In this document: positions 54,366-64,000 of the stretch, one piece after another | How the letters are laid out: every line of letters begins with the position of its first letter | How positions within the stretch are numbered: the stretch's first letter is position 1 | Assembly (NCBI RefSeq): GCF_029688735.1 | Contig: NZ_JARULD010000002.1 | Span: forward strand, 310,001-374,000 | Direction of reading: 5' to 3' | Source: Qipengyuania flavescens | GTDB lineage: Bacteria; Pseudomonadota; Alphaproteobacteria; Sphingomonadales; Sphingomonadaceae | Length of the DNA stretch: 64,000 nt | The notes under the pieces: model-generated | The model's database searches: none | Told to the model about the DNA's origin: nothing | What the model saw: only the letters and a program-made list of their open reading frames with translations | Translations under genes and position numbers: made by a program

Positions 54366-54632
54366 TCACTCGCCATCCCGTGCCGCCGCGCGGCCCTCGC
54401 GCCCGATCCGGTCGGCAGCGGCATGTGCCTTGTCCCCGACCTTCTCGACCACGTTTTTCAGGTCCGGCGGTTCGGCCAGCCGGTGTTCGCGGGTTGCGTC
54501 TTCCAGCGTCGACCAGGCCCCCCAGACCAGCAGCAGCGCCCCGGCCGCAGCCACCCCGGCGAGGGCGAAAACGCCGCCGGCGCGCGTCTTGCCGTAGTTG
54601 TAGTCGGCCTCGCCTGACTGCACATCGTTCAT
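54366..54632 (-). CDS. Small single-helix membrane protein
   Basis: An 88-residue protein: a charged N-terminus, one membrane helix (GGVFALAGVAAAGALLLVWGA), then a lysine- and alanine-rich soluble tail (NVVEKVGDKAHAAADRIGREGRAAARD) that resembles a short stress-type amphipathic helix. No family recognised. Its 5' side contains inverted GGTGCAC/GTGCACC motifs. Confidence 0.55.
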   Translation of the reverse strand: MNDVQSGEADYNYGKTRAGGVFALAGVAAAGALLLVWGAWSTLEDATREHRLAEPPDLKNVVEKVGDKAHAAADRIGREGRAAARDGE

Positions 54633-54722
54633 AGTGGACCCTTGTTCTTCGCGGTTGGCCGCGCCCTGGTTCGTTGTGGTAGGGAAGAAACCCGCTGATC
54701 ACCCTGTTGGATGCAGACAGGT

Positions 54723-54748
54723 GGTGCACTTTATCGCTGCAGTGCACC
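54723..54748. promoter_or_regulatory. Inverted GGTGCAC motifs
   Basis: GGTGCAC (54723-54729) and GTGCACC (54742-54748) form a 7-bp inverted repeat with 12 nt between, about 90 nt upstream of the small membrane protein. GTTAAC occurs twice more nearby. Possible operator; low certainty. Confidence 0.35.
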
Positions 54749-54901
54749 ATCTCGTCGGCCGTTAACCATAGTCGTTAACCTTTGCACTGCTTCCGCGATG
54801 CTGGCGCTACGTCGCCCGGCCGAGTGAAGCTTGCGCGCAGCTCGAATGCGCTCCCGCCAGGTCGCACCCGCGCCAGAGCGTCTCGATCGGCGGCGAGAGC
54901 G

Positions 54902-55402
54902 TCAGACCAGCCCTTCCTCCGCCAGCACCTCGTCGCGGATGTTTTCGTAGAGCGGGTGGCCGGGGACGATGCGCCGCATGTCCTCGCGATACTGGCCGCG
55001 ATAGGCGAGGATAAAGCACAATAGCGAATTGGCCCGCGGGTTGGATAACCCCTCGGCCAGCGCCCGCTCCGTCGCGCAGTCCTCCAGCCGCCACACGCCG
55101 TATTCGACTGCCTCGTCCCACGCCGCCGCGAACCCCTCGGCCCCGGGCAGTTTCCGCAGCTTGTAGAGCGCCTCCATGCTCTTCCCGATGGAGCGCGCCG
55201 CCTGCACGACGATCCCGGTCGCCGCCAGCGTGGCGACGAAGCGCCGCTGGAGATCGGGCGTGATCGAATTGCGGCGCGGCCGCTTGTGGAGATAGGGGGT
55301 GAAGGCGAGGAGCGGATCGTCCTCCTCCGGCAGGTCGGAGGTGTAGGCGACGGCGGAGGTCGCCTGGCGAGGCGTGGCGCGGGTGGGGGTGGGGGATGTC
55401 AT
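54902..55402 (-). CDS. Hypothetical protein with HTH-like region
   Basis: A 166-residue protein starting MTSPTPTRATPRQ after GGAGAG. LQRRFVATLAATGIVVQAARSIGKSMEALYKLRKLPGAEGF could hold a helix-turn-helix like that in small phage-type DNA-binding proteins; the rest has no recognised fold. The reading frame extends upstream only into a palindromic repeat (55412-55513), so the longer version is not accepted. Accessory-looking location. Confidence 0.6.
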   Translation of the reverse strand: MTSPTPTRATPRQATSAVAYTSDLPEEDDPLLAFTPYLHKRPRRNSITPDLQRRFVATLAATGIVVQAARSIGKSMEALYKLRKLPGAEGFAAAWDEAVEYGVWRLEDCATERALAEGLSNPRANSLLCFILAYRGQYREDMRRIVPGHPLYENIRDEVLAEEGLV

Positions 55403-55411
55403 CGTGCTCTC

Positions 55412-55513
55412 CGTCATTGCGAGGAGCCGCAGGCGACGCGGCAATCCAGCTTCCGACCTTGCAGAAAGTCGCGAGGGCAGGAGATGGATTGCTTCGCTAC
55501 GCTCGCAAAGACG
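55412..55513. repeat. Palindromic repeat family D
   Basis: The left arm, from 55412, contains CGTCATTGCGAGGAGCCGCA and GGCAATCCA. The right arm, ending 55513, contains TGGATTGCTTCGCTACGCTC. The arms are inverted and nearly complementary at their ends. This type of repeat is widespread in sphingomonad genomes. It lies against the start of the 54902 gene. Confidence 0.75.
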
Positions 55514-55675
55514 AGTAGGAAAACGGTTTCTATCTGGCGAAATCACCGAGCCGCAGGCGAGGCAAGGGCGACCGCCCGCCCGAGCTTATACGAGGAAGCC
55601 AAGGAGCGCGGATGCGCTCCGCCCGGCGTTTGAGGGCGAGAACAAAAAAACCAAAGTAGGAAAACGCTTTCGCCC

Positions 55676-55954
55676 CTACGCACCGCCCCCCTTGAGCCAC
55701 GCCAGCGCGCCCGCTTCCATCCCCTTGAACTTGGGCCAGCCGTCGGGATCGTCCGCCAGCGGCGCGCAGGCGAGGGCGGTGCCATCGGGCAATTGCCACT
55801 TGATCCGATGATAGAGTTTGGAGCGGGTGAGGTCGGAACGCACCAGCCAGAGGCCCTCGGCCAGCGGATGCGCGTCGCCATGCATGTCGAGCGGCTCCGC
55901 CGGCTCGGCTCCGGGTTCGTACCAGATCAGGTAGAGCGATGTGTCGTCGGCCAC
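55676..55954 (-). CDS. Small hypothetical protein, 92 residues
   Basis: MADDTSLYLIWYEPGAEPAEPLDMHGDAHPLAEGLWLVRSD ... HRIKWQLPDGTALACAPLADDPDGW. It is small, acidic and without a membrane segment. No family recognised. It begins 9 nt after the next small gene, so the two form an operon. A hairpin with a GGAT loop (GGAGCGC/GCGCTCC at 55604-55621) follows its end. Confidence 0.6.
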   Translation of the reverse strand: MADDTSLYLIWYEPGAEPAEPLDMHGDAHPLAEGLWLVRSDLTRSKLYHRIKWQLPDGTALACAPLADDPDGWPKFKGMEAGALAWLKGGGA

Positions 55955-55963
55955 GCCGCCGTC

Positions 55964-56125
55964 CTAGCTCAACAATCCGAATATTAGTGCCAGCAGCACG
56001 AAGCCGACCAGCCCGGCAATGAAGATGCCCCGGTTGCGGCGCTTGGTCAGAATAATCTCCGCCCCGCGCGCTTTGTCGGCGTCATAGTGGATGGGTTCGT
56101 CGTTTCGGTCCGGTGGTGTCGGCAT
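55964..56125 (-). CDS. 53-residue single-helix membrane protein
   Basis: ATG 56125 follows a strong AAGGAGG. A charged N-terminus (NDEPIHYDADKARGAEIILTKRRNR) leads into one membrane helix (GIFIAGLVGFVLLALIFGLLS) that ends the protein. Too short for family assignment, but the ribosome site and topology are good. First gene of a two-gene operon. Confidence 0.65.
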   Translation of the reverse strand: MPTPPDRNDEPIHYDADKARGAEIILTKRRNRGIFIAGLVGFVLLALIFGLLS

Positions 56126-56318
56126 GGCGTCCTCCTTGTGGAAACAACGGTTGAGGGGCGCGGGATGGTTCCAGGCGAGTCATGTATATCGTTCTCGGCA
56201 TGTCCTTTGCTTACCGCAGAACTCACTTTTGACGTTTTCTCACGAAATTGTGGAACGCCGCTCTTGATAGAAGGATGGAAAAGATGAAGTAAGGCTCAGA
56301 TTCATTTTGGAGCTGTAG

Positions 56319-57713
56319 ATGTCAGTTTGGGATAGAGATCTCTTCGCGCGGAGGAAGTTGGCTGAGAATATAATAAAATATGCCAACACGGTTAGTTCTG
56401 CTGGTGTTTTGGATGAAGAACGATCTCTCGTCCTCTCAGTGGATGCGGAATATGGAATCGGAAAGACCTTTTTTTTGAAAGGTCTTGAAGAGATAATTTC
56501 TGAAGATCATCCAGTTGCCTATATAGATGCATGGTCCGACGACCTCTTTGATGAACCATTAACAGCACTTGCGTCGGTACTTCGCCAAGCTGTCGAGCCG
56601 CTAATTCGGGCTGACGATAGTTTGAAGAGTAAGTGGGCCAAATATGCCCAAGCTGCGGGCAAAGTGTTGAAGTTAAGCTCTAAAGGTTTAGCAGTACGCG
56701 GAGCGCAGTTACTTGTAACTAAAGAGGCTGTTGATGGTATAAGCTCTGCTTTTTCAATTAGTTCAAAAGGTGATACCGAGATTTTGGACAAAGAGGTGGA
56801 GGGTGCGGTTGAAGATATAAAATCTGACATTGAGCGGCAGTTAAAGGCGATTGGAAAAAACGACCTTATGACTGAAAGGATTGAGGAGTTTGAGGCTGGA
56901 GTTAAAGCCGTCGCTGACATGAGAAGTTCACTAAAGGCGCTAGTGAATGCTCTGGATGGCACCCAAAGAAAACCGCCTGTTTTTATAATTGTAGACGAAC
57001 TAGATCGATGTAGGCCAAGCTATTCGGTAAAGATACTTGAGGAAATAAAACACCTTTTTGCGGTGCCAGAAGTTATTTTTATTCTTGGACTAAATTCTGA
57101 CCAATTGTCCAAATCAATTTCCGGAATATATGGGGAGAAATTTGCGGGGCGAGCGTATCTCGATCGCTTTATTGACCGAAAAATTTCCTTGCCGTTTCCG
57201 GACTTGGAGGCTCTCTGTCGTTCGCTATTAGAAAAAATAGATCCGAATAAGAGAATAAGAATGCCGTCTATCTCGGTGGAGGGAAAGGTAATACAGAATA
57301 AAGAGAGATACTTTGCCGAGTTGCTTCAGTTTTACAATATCGGGCCTAGAGGTACGTTCAAGTTTTTCGACAGACTTCAGACCTCTATCGCCGTTCTTGG
57401 AAGTTTTGAATTGGATTACCTATATTTATCGGAGTGTATTGCTTTAGAGATCGCGGGGCGGGTGGGTGATAGTGGCCGCCCTTGGAGCGTCGGGTTCCGA
57501 GACTTTGGGCAGTTTGAGTGGGTAGAGGGTGACGCGGTTTGGAGTCGCATGAGAACTATATTTAGTATGCATCCTACGGAGGCTAGCAAAAGCCTTACAG
57601 GAAACACACCTTTCGAAGACTATCTTTCTTTCGGGGTGCATACGGGAAATGTGCGTCCTGCCTTCGAATACCCCCTGGTTCTTCAAGAGGTTGCAGATCT
57701 GGGTGGCGAGTGA
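56319..57713 (+). CDS. KAP-family P-loop NTPase, AT-rich island
   Basis: A 464-residue KAP-type P-loop NTPase. Walker A is AEYGIGKT (43-50) and Walker B is VFIIVDELD (221-229). The family's YIDAWSDDLFDEPLTAL and DRCRPSYSVKILEEIKHLFAVPEVIFILGLN are also present. Unlike many KAP proteins it has no obvious membrane insertion between the motifs. The gene is far more AT-rich than everything around it, with matching codon use, so it was probably acquired by transfer. Some KAP proteins act in phage exclusion or plasmid functions; here no partner gene is adjacent, and the role is unknown. Confidence 0.85.
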   Translation: MSVWDRDLFARRKLAENIIKYANTVSSAGVLDEERSLVLSVDAEYGIGKTFFLKGLEEIISEDHPVAYIDAWSDDLFDEPLTALASVLRQAVEPLIRADDSLKSKWAKYAQAAGKVLKLSSKGLAVRGAQLLVTKEAVDGISSAFSISSKGDTEILDKEVEGAVEDIKSDIERQLKAIGKNDLMTERIEEFEAGVKAVADMRSSLKALVNALDGTQRKPPVFIIVDELDRCRPSYSVKILEEIKHLFAVPEVIFILGLNSDQLSKSISGIYGEKFAGRAYLDRFIDRKISLPFPDLEALCRSLLEKIDPNKRIRMPSISVEGKVIQNKERYFAELLQFYNIGPRGTFKFFDRLQTSIAVLGSFELDYLYLSECIALEIAGRVGDSGRPWSVGFRDFGQFEWVEGDAVWSRMRTIFSMHPTEASKSLTGNTPFEDYLSFGVHTGNVRPAFEYPLVLQEVADLGGE

Positions 57714-58087
57714 ACTCTCGCCCTCCCTTGACCCCACCCCCCATTCCCCCTAAGTGCGCGGCCATCCGGTGTTGGATTCGTCCACCGTCGGTCAGATAGA
57801 GCTGAACATTGCCGGTCATGTCCCGGGGCCTGGTGCGTCATGCACTCGGGCTCTTTTCTATTGCGGCGGGGGTATCCCTCTCGCCGGTGGGCAGCCGTCA
57901 AAGTAACCCGGTGGCCGTGGGGCCGGTGGGTGGAGTGTTTCAGGCTCGTGCGGTTTCGCGTGTTCGCGCGTCGGTGACTGTCCTTCGACAGGCTCAGGAC
58001 GAGCGGGATCAGCGCAAGGTCGCCAGCCAGAACACATCATCCAAACCCCTAGTCGTCACCTTCATACGGTGAAGAGAAAGACCTCAT
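57714..58087. other. Intergenic region between KAP gene and rpsL
   Basis: 374 bp without a credible gene. It marks the return from the AT-rich KAP gene to the high-GC backbone. The right half contains GC-rich inverted segments (AAAGTAACCCGGTGGCCGTG) and should hold the str operon promoter and leader. A single family B repeat lies at 57979-58006. Confidence 0.6.
57979..58006. repeat. Palindromic repeat family B, single copy
   Basis: Contains CTGTCCTTCGACAGGCTCAG, the core also seen at 22694-22768 and, in variant form, at 16261-16350. Confidence 0.75.
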
Positions 58088-58459
58088 ATGCCGACGATCA
58101 ACCAGCTGGTCCGCAAGGGCCGCGTTCCGCAGAAGGCCAAGTCCAAGGTCCCTGCGATGGAGCAGAACCCGCAGAAGCGCGGCGTTTGCACACGCGTCTA
58201 TACGACGACTCCGAAGAAGCCGAACTCGGCTCTGCGTAAAGTTGCCAAGGTCCGCCTGACCAACCAGCGCGAAGTCATCTCCTACATCCCGGGCGAAGGC
58301 CACAACCTGCAGGAGCACAGCGTCGTGCTGATCCGCGGCGGCCGTGTGCGCGACCTTCCCGGCGTGCGCTATCACGTGCTGCGCGGCGTGCTCGACACGC
58401 AGGGCGTGAAGGACCGCAAGCAGTCGCGCTCGAAGTACGGCGCGAAGCGTCCGAAGTAA
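58088..58459 (+). CDS. rpsL: 30S ribosomal protein S12
   Basis: A 123-residue S12, first gene of the str operon. [11 protein letters not shown] opens it, and [21 protein letters not shown] and the conserved [17 protein letters not shown] complete the decoding-site protein. The lysine at KKPNS-type position 43 is the wild-type, streptomycin-sensitive residue. It is followed by a 274-bp spacer holding repeats, larger than usual between rpsL and rpsG. Confidence 0.97.
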   Translation: MPTINQLVRKGRVPQKAKSKVPAMEQNPQKRGVCTRVYTTTPKKPNSALRKVAKVRLTNQREVISYIPGEGHNLQEHSVVLIRGGRVRDLPGVRYHVLRGVLDTQGVKDRKQSRSKYGAKRPK

Positions 58460-58480
58460 GTAGGAGTCTTTGTAGGGTGC

Positions 58481-58716
58481 GGTCATCACATCCGTGATGA
58501 CCTCTGTGCCAGCCCGTCTCCCCCTCCCGACCACCCATGAGATTGTCCGATAGGATGGTCGGGAGAGGGAGCCGGGCCGACACAGACCCGAAGAGGCAAG
58601 TTTCAACGCGGGGACAGTCCTCTCCTCCGCCCGGACACCATACGAAGGTAGTCTCTGGGTGGCCGGGTGGGGGAGAGGGCTGGCACCGCAAGCCCCGACG
58701 GATGTCGGGGCGCACT
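58481..58716. repeat. REP doublet and long inverted repeat inside the str operon
   Basis: At one end is the hairpin GGTCATCAC-ATCC-GTGATGACC (58481-58502). At the other end is CCCCGAC-GGAT-GTCGGGG with GCGCAC (58694-58716), which is the first hairpin's reverse form. Between them are inverted arms 58507-58537 and 58656-58685, rich in CCACCCA/TGGGTGG, the same as at 35692-35775 but with a longer centre. The element fills most of the rpsL-rpsG gap. Confidence 0.85.
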
Positions 58717-58733
58717 CCGAAGGAGTTTTAAAC

Positions 58734-59204
58734 ATGTCACGTCGTCGTCGTCCCGAGAAGCGGGAGATCCTGCCTGATCCGAAGTTCGGTGATCAGGTCC
58801 TGTCGAAGTTCATGAACAACCTCATGCTCGACGGTAAGAAGGCCGTTGCCGAAGGTATCGTGTATACCGCGCTCGACACGGTCGAAGCCAAGGCCAAGGC
58901 CAATCCGGTCGAGCTGTTCCATGCAGCGCTCGACAACATCAAGCCGCAGGTCGAAGTGCGCAGCCGCCGTGTCGGCGGTGCGACCTACCAGGTGCCGGTC
59001 GAGGTGCGCCCCGAGCGTGCCCAGGCCCTCGCGATCCGCTGGCTGATCACGGCTGCGCGCGGCCGTCCGGAGACCACCATGGCCGCACGCCTGTCGGGCG
59101 AGCTGATGGATGCGTCGAACAACCGCGGCAACGCCGTCAAGAAGCGCGAAGACACGCACCGCATGGCGGACGCGAACCGCGCCTTCTCGCACTACCGCTG
59201 GTAA
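58734..59204 (+). CDS. rpsG: 30S ribosomal protein S7
   Basis: A 156-residue S7 that nucleates assembly of the 30S head. [36 protein letters not shown] is the N-terminus; [28 protein letters not shown] and the C-terminal [10 protein letters not shown] complete it. The start at 58734 follows AGGAG. A 6-bp hairpin (GGGGGT/ACCCCC, 59270-59292) lies between it and fusA. Confidence 0.97.
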   Translation: MSRRRRPEKREILPDPKFGDQVLSKFMNNLMLDGKKAVAEGIVYTALDTVEAKAKANPVELFHAALDNIKPQVEVRSRRVGGATYQVPVEVRPERAQALAIRWLITAARGRPETTMAARLSGELMDASNNRGNAVKKREDTHRMADANRAFSHYRW

Positions 59205-59311
59205 GGCGGGGCATGTTTGAGGCCGGGGGCATGTTCCCGGTCTCGAAACTGTCGCACTAATCCCTACATGGGGGTCGAGTTAGCTCACCCCCGACTTACG
59301 AGGAATTCCAC

Positions 59312-61405
<2,094 letters not shown>

Positions 61406-61496
61406 GGCAGCATCTCCGTCTAGGGGCGGCGCCTGATTCCGCGGGCGCCGTTTCCAACCCGCAGAAATTCACTTTCAGATTAGAGGTTATTGGAAA

Positions 61497-62672
61497 ATGG
61501 CGAAGGAAAAGTTCGAGCGTAATAAGCCGCACGTTAACGTCGGCACCATCGGTCACGTCGACCACGGCAAGACCACGCTGACCGCGGCGATCACCAAGGT
61601 CATGGGTTCGGCCGTCGATTTCGCAAACATCGACAAGGCGCCCGAAGAGCGTGAGCGCGGCATCACCATCTCGACCGCACACGTCGAGTACGAAACCGAC
61701 AACCGCCACTATGCGCACGTCGACTGCCCGGGTCACGCCGACTACGTGAAGAACATGATCACCGGTGCCGCCCAGATGGACGGCGCAATCCTGGTCGTGA
61801 ACGCAGCCGACGGCCCGATGCCGCAGACCCGCGAGCACATCCTGCTCGCTCGTCAGGTCGGCGTTCCGCAGCTGGTCGTTTACATGAACAAGGTCGACCA
61901 GGTCGACGACGAGGAAATCCTCGAGCTCGTCGAACTGGAAGTCCGTGAACTGCTCAGCTCGTACGACTTCGACGGCGACAACATTCCGATCATCAAGGGT
62001 TCGGCTCTCGCCGCTCTCGAAGGTCGCGACGAGGAAATCGGCGAAAACAGCATCAAGGAACTGATGGCTGCCGTCGACGAATACATCCCGACTCCGGATC
62101 GTCCGGTCGACAAGCCCTTCCTGATGCCGATCGAAGACGTGTTCTCGATCTCGGGTCGCGGTACGGTTGTCACCGGCCGTGTCGAAACCGGCGTCGTGAA
62201 TGTTGGCGACGAAGTCGAAATCGTCGGCATCAAGGACACCAGCAAAACGACCGTCACCGGCGTCGAAATGTTCCGCAAGCTGCTCGATCGCGGTGAAGCC
62301 GGCGACAACATCGGTGCACTGATCCGCGGCGTCGGCCGTGAAGACGTCGAGCGTGGCCAGGTCCTGGCGAAGCCCGGTTCGGTTACGCCGCACACCGAGT
62401 TCAGCGCTGAAGTCTACGTCCTGTCGAAGGACGAAGGCGGCCGTCACACGCCGTTCTTCGCGAACTATCGTCCGCAGTTCTACTTCCGCACCACCGACGT
62501 CACCGGCGAAGTGATCCTTCCCGAAGGCACGGAAATGGTGATGCCGGGCGACAACGTGACCATCTCGGTCAAGCTGATCGCTCCGATCGCCATGGACGAA
62601 GGTTTGCGCTTCGCTATCCGCGAAGGCGGCCGCACCGTCGGCTCGGGCGTGGTTGCTTCGATCCAGAAGTAA
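61497..62672 (+). CDS. tuf: Elongation factor Tu
   Basis: A 391-residue GTPase delivering aminoacyl-t[17 protein letters not shown] is G1, [13 protein letters not shown] is G3, NKVD is G4; the beta domains hold [13 protein letters not shown] and [12 protein letters not shown]. It closes the str block; a stem-loop (about 62692-62722, GGGCC/GGCCC) follows 19 nt later. Confidence 0.98.
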   Translation: MAKEKFERNKPHVNVGTIGHVDHGKTTLTAAITKVMGSAVDFANIDKAPEERERGITISTAHVEYETDNRHYAHVDCPGHADYVKNMITGAAQMDGAILVVNAADGPMPQTREHILLARQVGVPQLVVYMNKVDQVDDEEILELVELEVRELLSSYDFDGDNIPIIKGSALAALEGRDEEIGENSIKELMAAVDEYIPTPDRPVDKPFLMPIEDVFSISGRGTVVTGRVETGVVNVGDEVEIVGIKDTSKTTVTGVEMFRKLLDRGEAGDNIGALIRGVGREDVERGQVLAKPGSVTPHTEFSAEVYVLSKDEGGRHTPFFANYRPQFYFRTTDVTGEVILPEGTEMVMPGDNVTISVKLIAPIAMDEGLRFAIREGGRTVGSGVVASIQK

Positions 62673-62691
62673 GTCGCAAACGACAAAGCAG

Positions 62692-62722
62692 GGCCTGTCC
62701 TTCCTTCGGGGAGGGCGGGCCC
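62692..62722 (+). terminator. Stem-loop after tuf
   Basis: GGGCCTGTCC pairs imperfectly with GGGCGGGCCC around a CCTTCGGGG loop, shortly after the tuf stop, but without a strong T-run, so partial or Rho-linked termination is likely. Confidence 0.5.
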
Positions 62723-62810
62723 TTCGCTATTTATGAGGGCGAATGGCGGAATGTGATGCACGTTTCGTCGTCTCCCGGAACCGCGCAGCGAAATGCACGG
62801 ATTTCGGGGG

Positions 62811-62934
62811 TTGTCAGATCGGGGTCTCCCCCGTATATGCGCGCCCACAGGCAGGGATTCGTCTCCGCCAACCCAATTCAGAAAGGCCGCCCGCTGCGGG
62901 AAACCGGGCATAGCGGGGCCGGCCTTTGTTTTTT
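62811..62934 (+). promoter_or_regulatory. rpsJ promoter and attenuator-like terminator
   Basis: TTGTCA (62811-62816) and TATATG (62834-62839), 17 nt apart, look like a sigma-70 promoter. About 40 nt later AAAGGCC (62882-62888) pairs with GGCCTTT (62921-62927), enclosing a GC-rich inner stem, and is followed by GTTTTTT. This terminator is 61 nt before the rpsJ start, so transcripts from this promoter must pass it. That suggests regulated read-through of the S10 operon. Confidence 0.6.
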
Positions 62935-62995
62935 GAGGGTTGCCCAAATTTTCGGATGAAGGCGGCCCTTTGGCTCTTTCGCATCGGTGTAGGTA

Positions 62996-63307
62996 ATGGA
63001 AGCTCAGAATATCCGCATTCGCCTCAAGGCGTTCGACCATCGCGTTCTCGACCAGGCAACTGGCGAAATCGCAGAAACCGCACGTCGTACGGGTGCCCTT
63101 ATTCGTGGTCCCATTCCCATGCCGACGCGCATCGAGAAGTTCACCGTGAACCGCGGCCCGCACATCGACAAGAAGTCGCGCGAGCAGTTCGAGGTGCGCA
63201 CCTACAAGCGGCTGCTCGACATCGTGCAGCCCAACGCCCAGACCGTCGACGCGCTGATGAAGCTCGACCTCGCGGCTGGCGTCAATGTCGAGATCAAGCT
63301 CGCTTAA
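62996..63307 (+). CDS. rpsJ: 30S ribosomal protein S10
   Basis: A 103-residue S10. [31 protein letters not shown] is the N-terminus, and [39 protein letters not shown] carries the loop that contacts 16S rRNA and NusB/NusG. It opens the S10 operon. A 246-bp gap to rplC is unusually long. Confidence 0.97.
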   Translation: MEAQNIRIRLKAFDHRVLDQATGEIAETARRTGALIRGPIPMPTRIEKFTVNRGPHIDKKSREQFEVRTYKRLLDIVQPNAQTVDALMKLDLAAGVNVEIKLA

Positions 63308-63553
63308 CTCGGCTACGTCCCCGGCAGGACGTTAAATCGACCGGAAGTTCAGGGGCGCTCGATAGCCCCGCCCGATCTTCGGATCTGGCAAGACATCGGG
63401 ATACCGCCGGATTTTATCCGGGTCTGCGTCCCCCGTCTCGCTCTCCAGGGCTTCGGCCACGGATGGCACTCAGCCCGGACGGGGCGACGCATCATGAAAC
63501 GGGCTGGCAAGCACGCGGGATGGGCCCGTGTGCCTCTGTGTTAGGAGTTTACG

Positions 63554-64000
63554 ATGCGCACAGGCGTTATCGCAAAGAAAGTCGGGATGACCCGCCTCTT
63601 CCAAGAGGACGGTCGGCACGTGCCGGTCACCGTTCTCGCGCTGGAAGATTGCCAGGTGACTGCCCACCGCACTGCCGATCGCGATGGCTATTTCGCGGTC
63701 CAGGTCGGTTCGGGTGAAGCCAAGCAGAAGAACGTCAACAAGCCGCAGCGCGAAGCCTTTGCCAAGGCAGAGGTTCCGCTCAAGATGAAGGTTGCCGAAT
63801 TCCGCGTCGACACCGAGGAAGGTCTGCTTCCGGTCGGTGCCCGCATTTCGGCAGAGCACTTCATCGCCGGCCAGAAGGTCGACATCACCGGCCACACTCA
63901 GGGTAAGGGCTTTGCCGGCGCCATGAAGCGTTGGGGCTTCGGCGGTTTGCGCGCCACCCACGGTGTCTCGATCTCGCACCGTTCGCACGGTTCGACGGGT
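63554..64000 (+). CDS. rplC: 50S ribosomal protein L3, 3' end cut by window
   Basis: 149 residues of L3 are visible, starting [29 protein letters not shown] after [45 protein letters not shown] holds the loop reaching toward the peptidyl-transferase centre. The gene continues past base 64000. Confidence 0.97.
   Translation, partial: MRTGVIAKKVGMTRLFQEDGRHVPVTVLALEDCQVTAHRTADRDGYFAVQVGSGEAKQKNVNKPQREAFAKAEVPLKMKVAEFRVDTEEGLLPVGARISAEHFIAGQKVDITGHTQGKGFAGAMKRWGFGGLRATHGVSISHRSHGSTG

Larger units (their letters stand above)
62673..62995. other. Intergenic region tuf-rpsJ
   Basis: 323 bp with no gene. It contains the stem-loop after tuf, a promoter-like pair, and the terminator-like hairpin described separately. 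Confidence 0.7.

Noticed and set aside
55403-55546. N-terminal extension of the 54902 gene
   Set aside because: These codons fall in the family D palindromic repeat; the ribosome site supports ATG 55402.
56087-56287. 66-codon plus-strand frame before the KAP gene
   Set aside because: No ribosome site, and it overlaps the well-supported 53-residue gene on the other strand.

Overview
The window is high-GC DNA from an alphaproteobacterium, most likely a member of the Sphingomonadales, family Erythrobacteraceae. The pointers are a HemA-type (C4 pathway) 5-aminolevulinate synthase, TspO, the carboxyspermidine route to spermidine, the plsY-dprA-topA and lepB-rnc-era blocks, and several small proteins and palindromic repeats of the kind common in sphingomonads. 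The family assignment is an inference from gene content; no rRNA gene is present. No tRNA, CRISPR array, integrase or transposase was seen.

Layout. 1-2955: end of trxB, two MAPEG membrane proteins and a threonine dehydratase-like enzyme. 3020-9900: a polyamine block. A carboxyspermidine dehydrogenase-like gene, a macrodomain gene, a lipoprotein closely resembling peptidyl-alpha-hydroxyglycine alpha-amidating lyase (PAL) and nspC form one tight operon. A DUF3137/lemA pair follows, then a type III ornithine decarboxylase behind a leader with mutually exclusive pairings. 9905-18492: detoxification enzymes (two GST/DsbA-like proteins, a nitroreductase), a SleB-type cell-wall hydrolase, hemA, murI, plsY and dprA. 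18623-25894: topA with a coupled 60-residue partner, an unlisted 58-residue double-glycine-leader peptide, lepB-rnc-era and pgi. 25976-35649: caxA, small proteins, a Crp/Fnr regulator broken by one in-frame stop, an RhlE-like helicase, a CDP-alcohol phosphotransferase, an MscS channel, gor, a DAO-type oxidase and tspO.

35854-45756: ubiK, recO-leuB, two membrane glycosyltransferases, a TetR/membrane-protein pair sharing a double operator, metZ, a gene with a Fur-like box, an mgtC-lipoprotein pair and apaG. 45912-54355: ppk-ppx (polyphosphate turnover), a LysR regulator, two GNAT acetyltransferases, and a glycan synthase coupled to an outer-membrane-type protein. 54366-57713: an accessory stretch of small hypotheticals, repeats and one AT-rich KAP-family P-loop NTPase. 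58088-64000: rpsL-rpsG-fusA-tuf, then a promoter and terminator-like hairpin, then rpsJ-rplC (cut by the window end).

Working together: ornithine decarboxylase supplies putrescine, the dehydrogenase condenses it with aspartate semialdehyde, and NspC decarboxylates the product to spermidine. Ppk and Ppx make and degrade polyphosphate. LepB, RNase III and Era are co-expressed as in many bacteria. The most unusual items are the orphan GG-leader peptide, the PAL-like lipoprotein in the spermidine operon, the decarboxylase leader, two genes with single in-frame stops, the isolated KAP NTPase, and a REP-like hairpin family that sits even inside the ribosomal protein operon.
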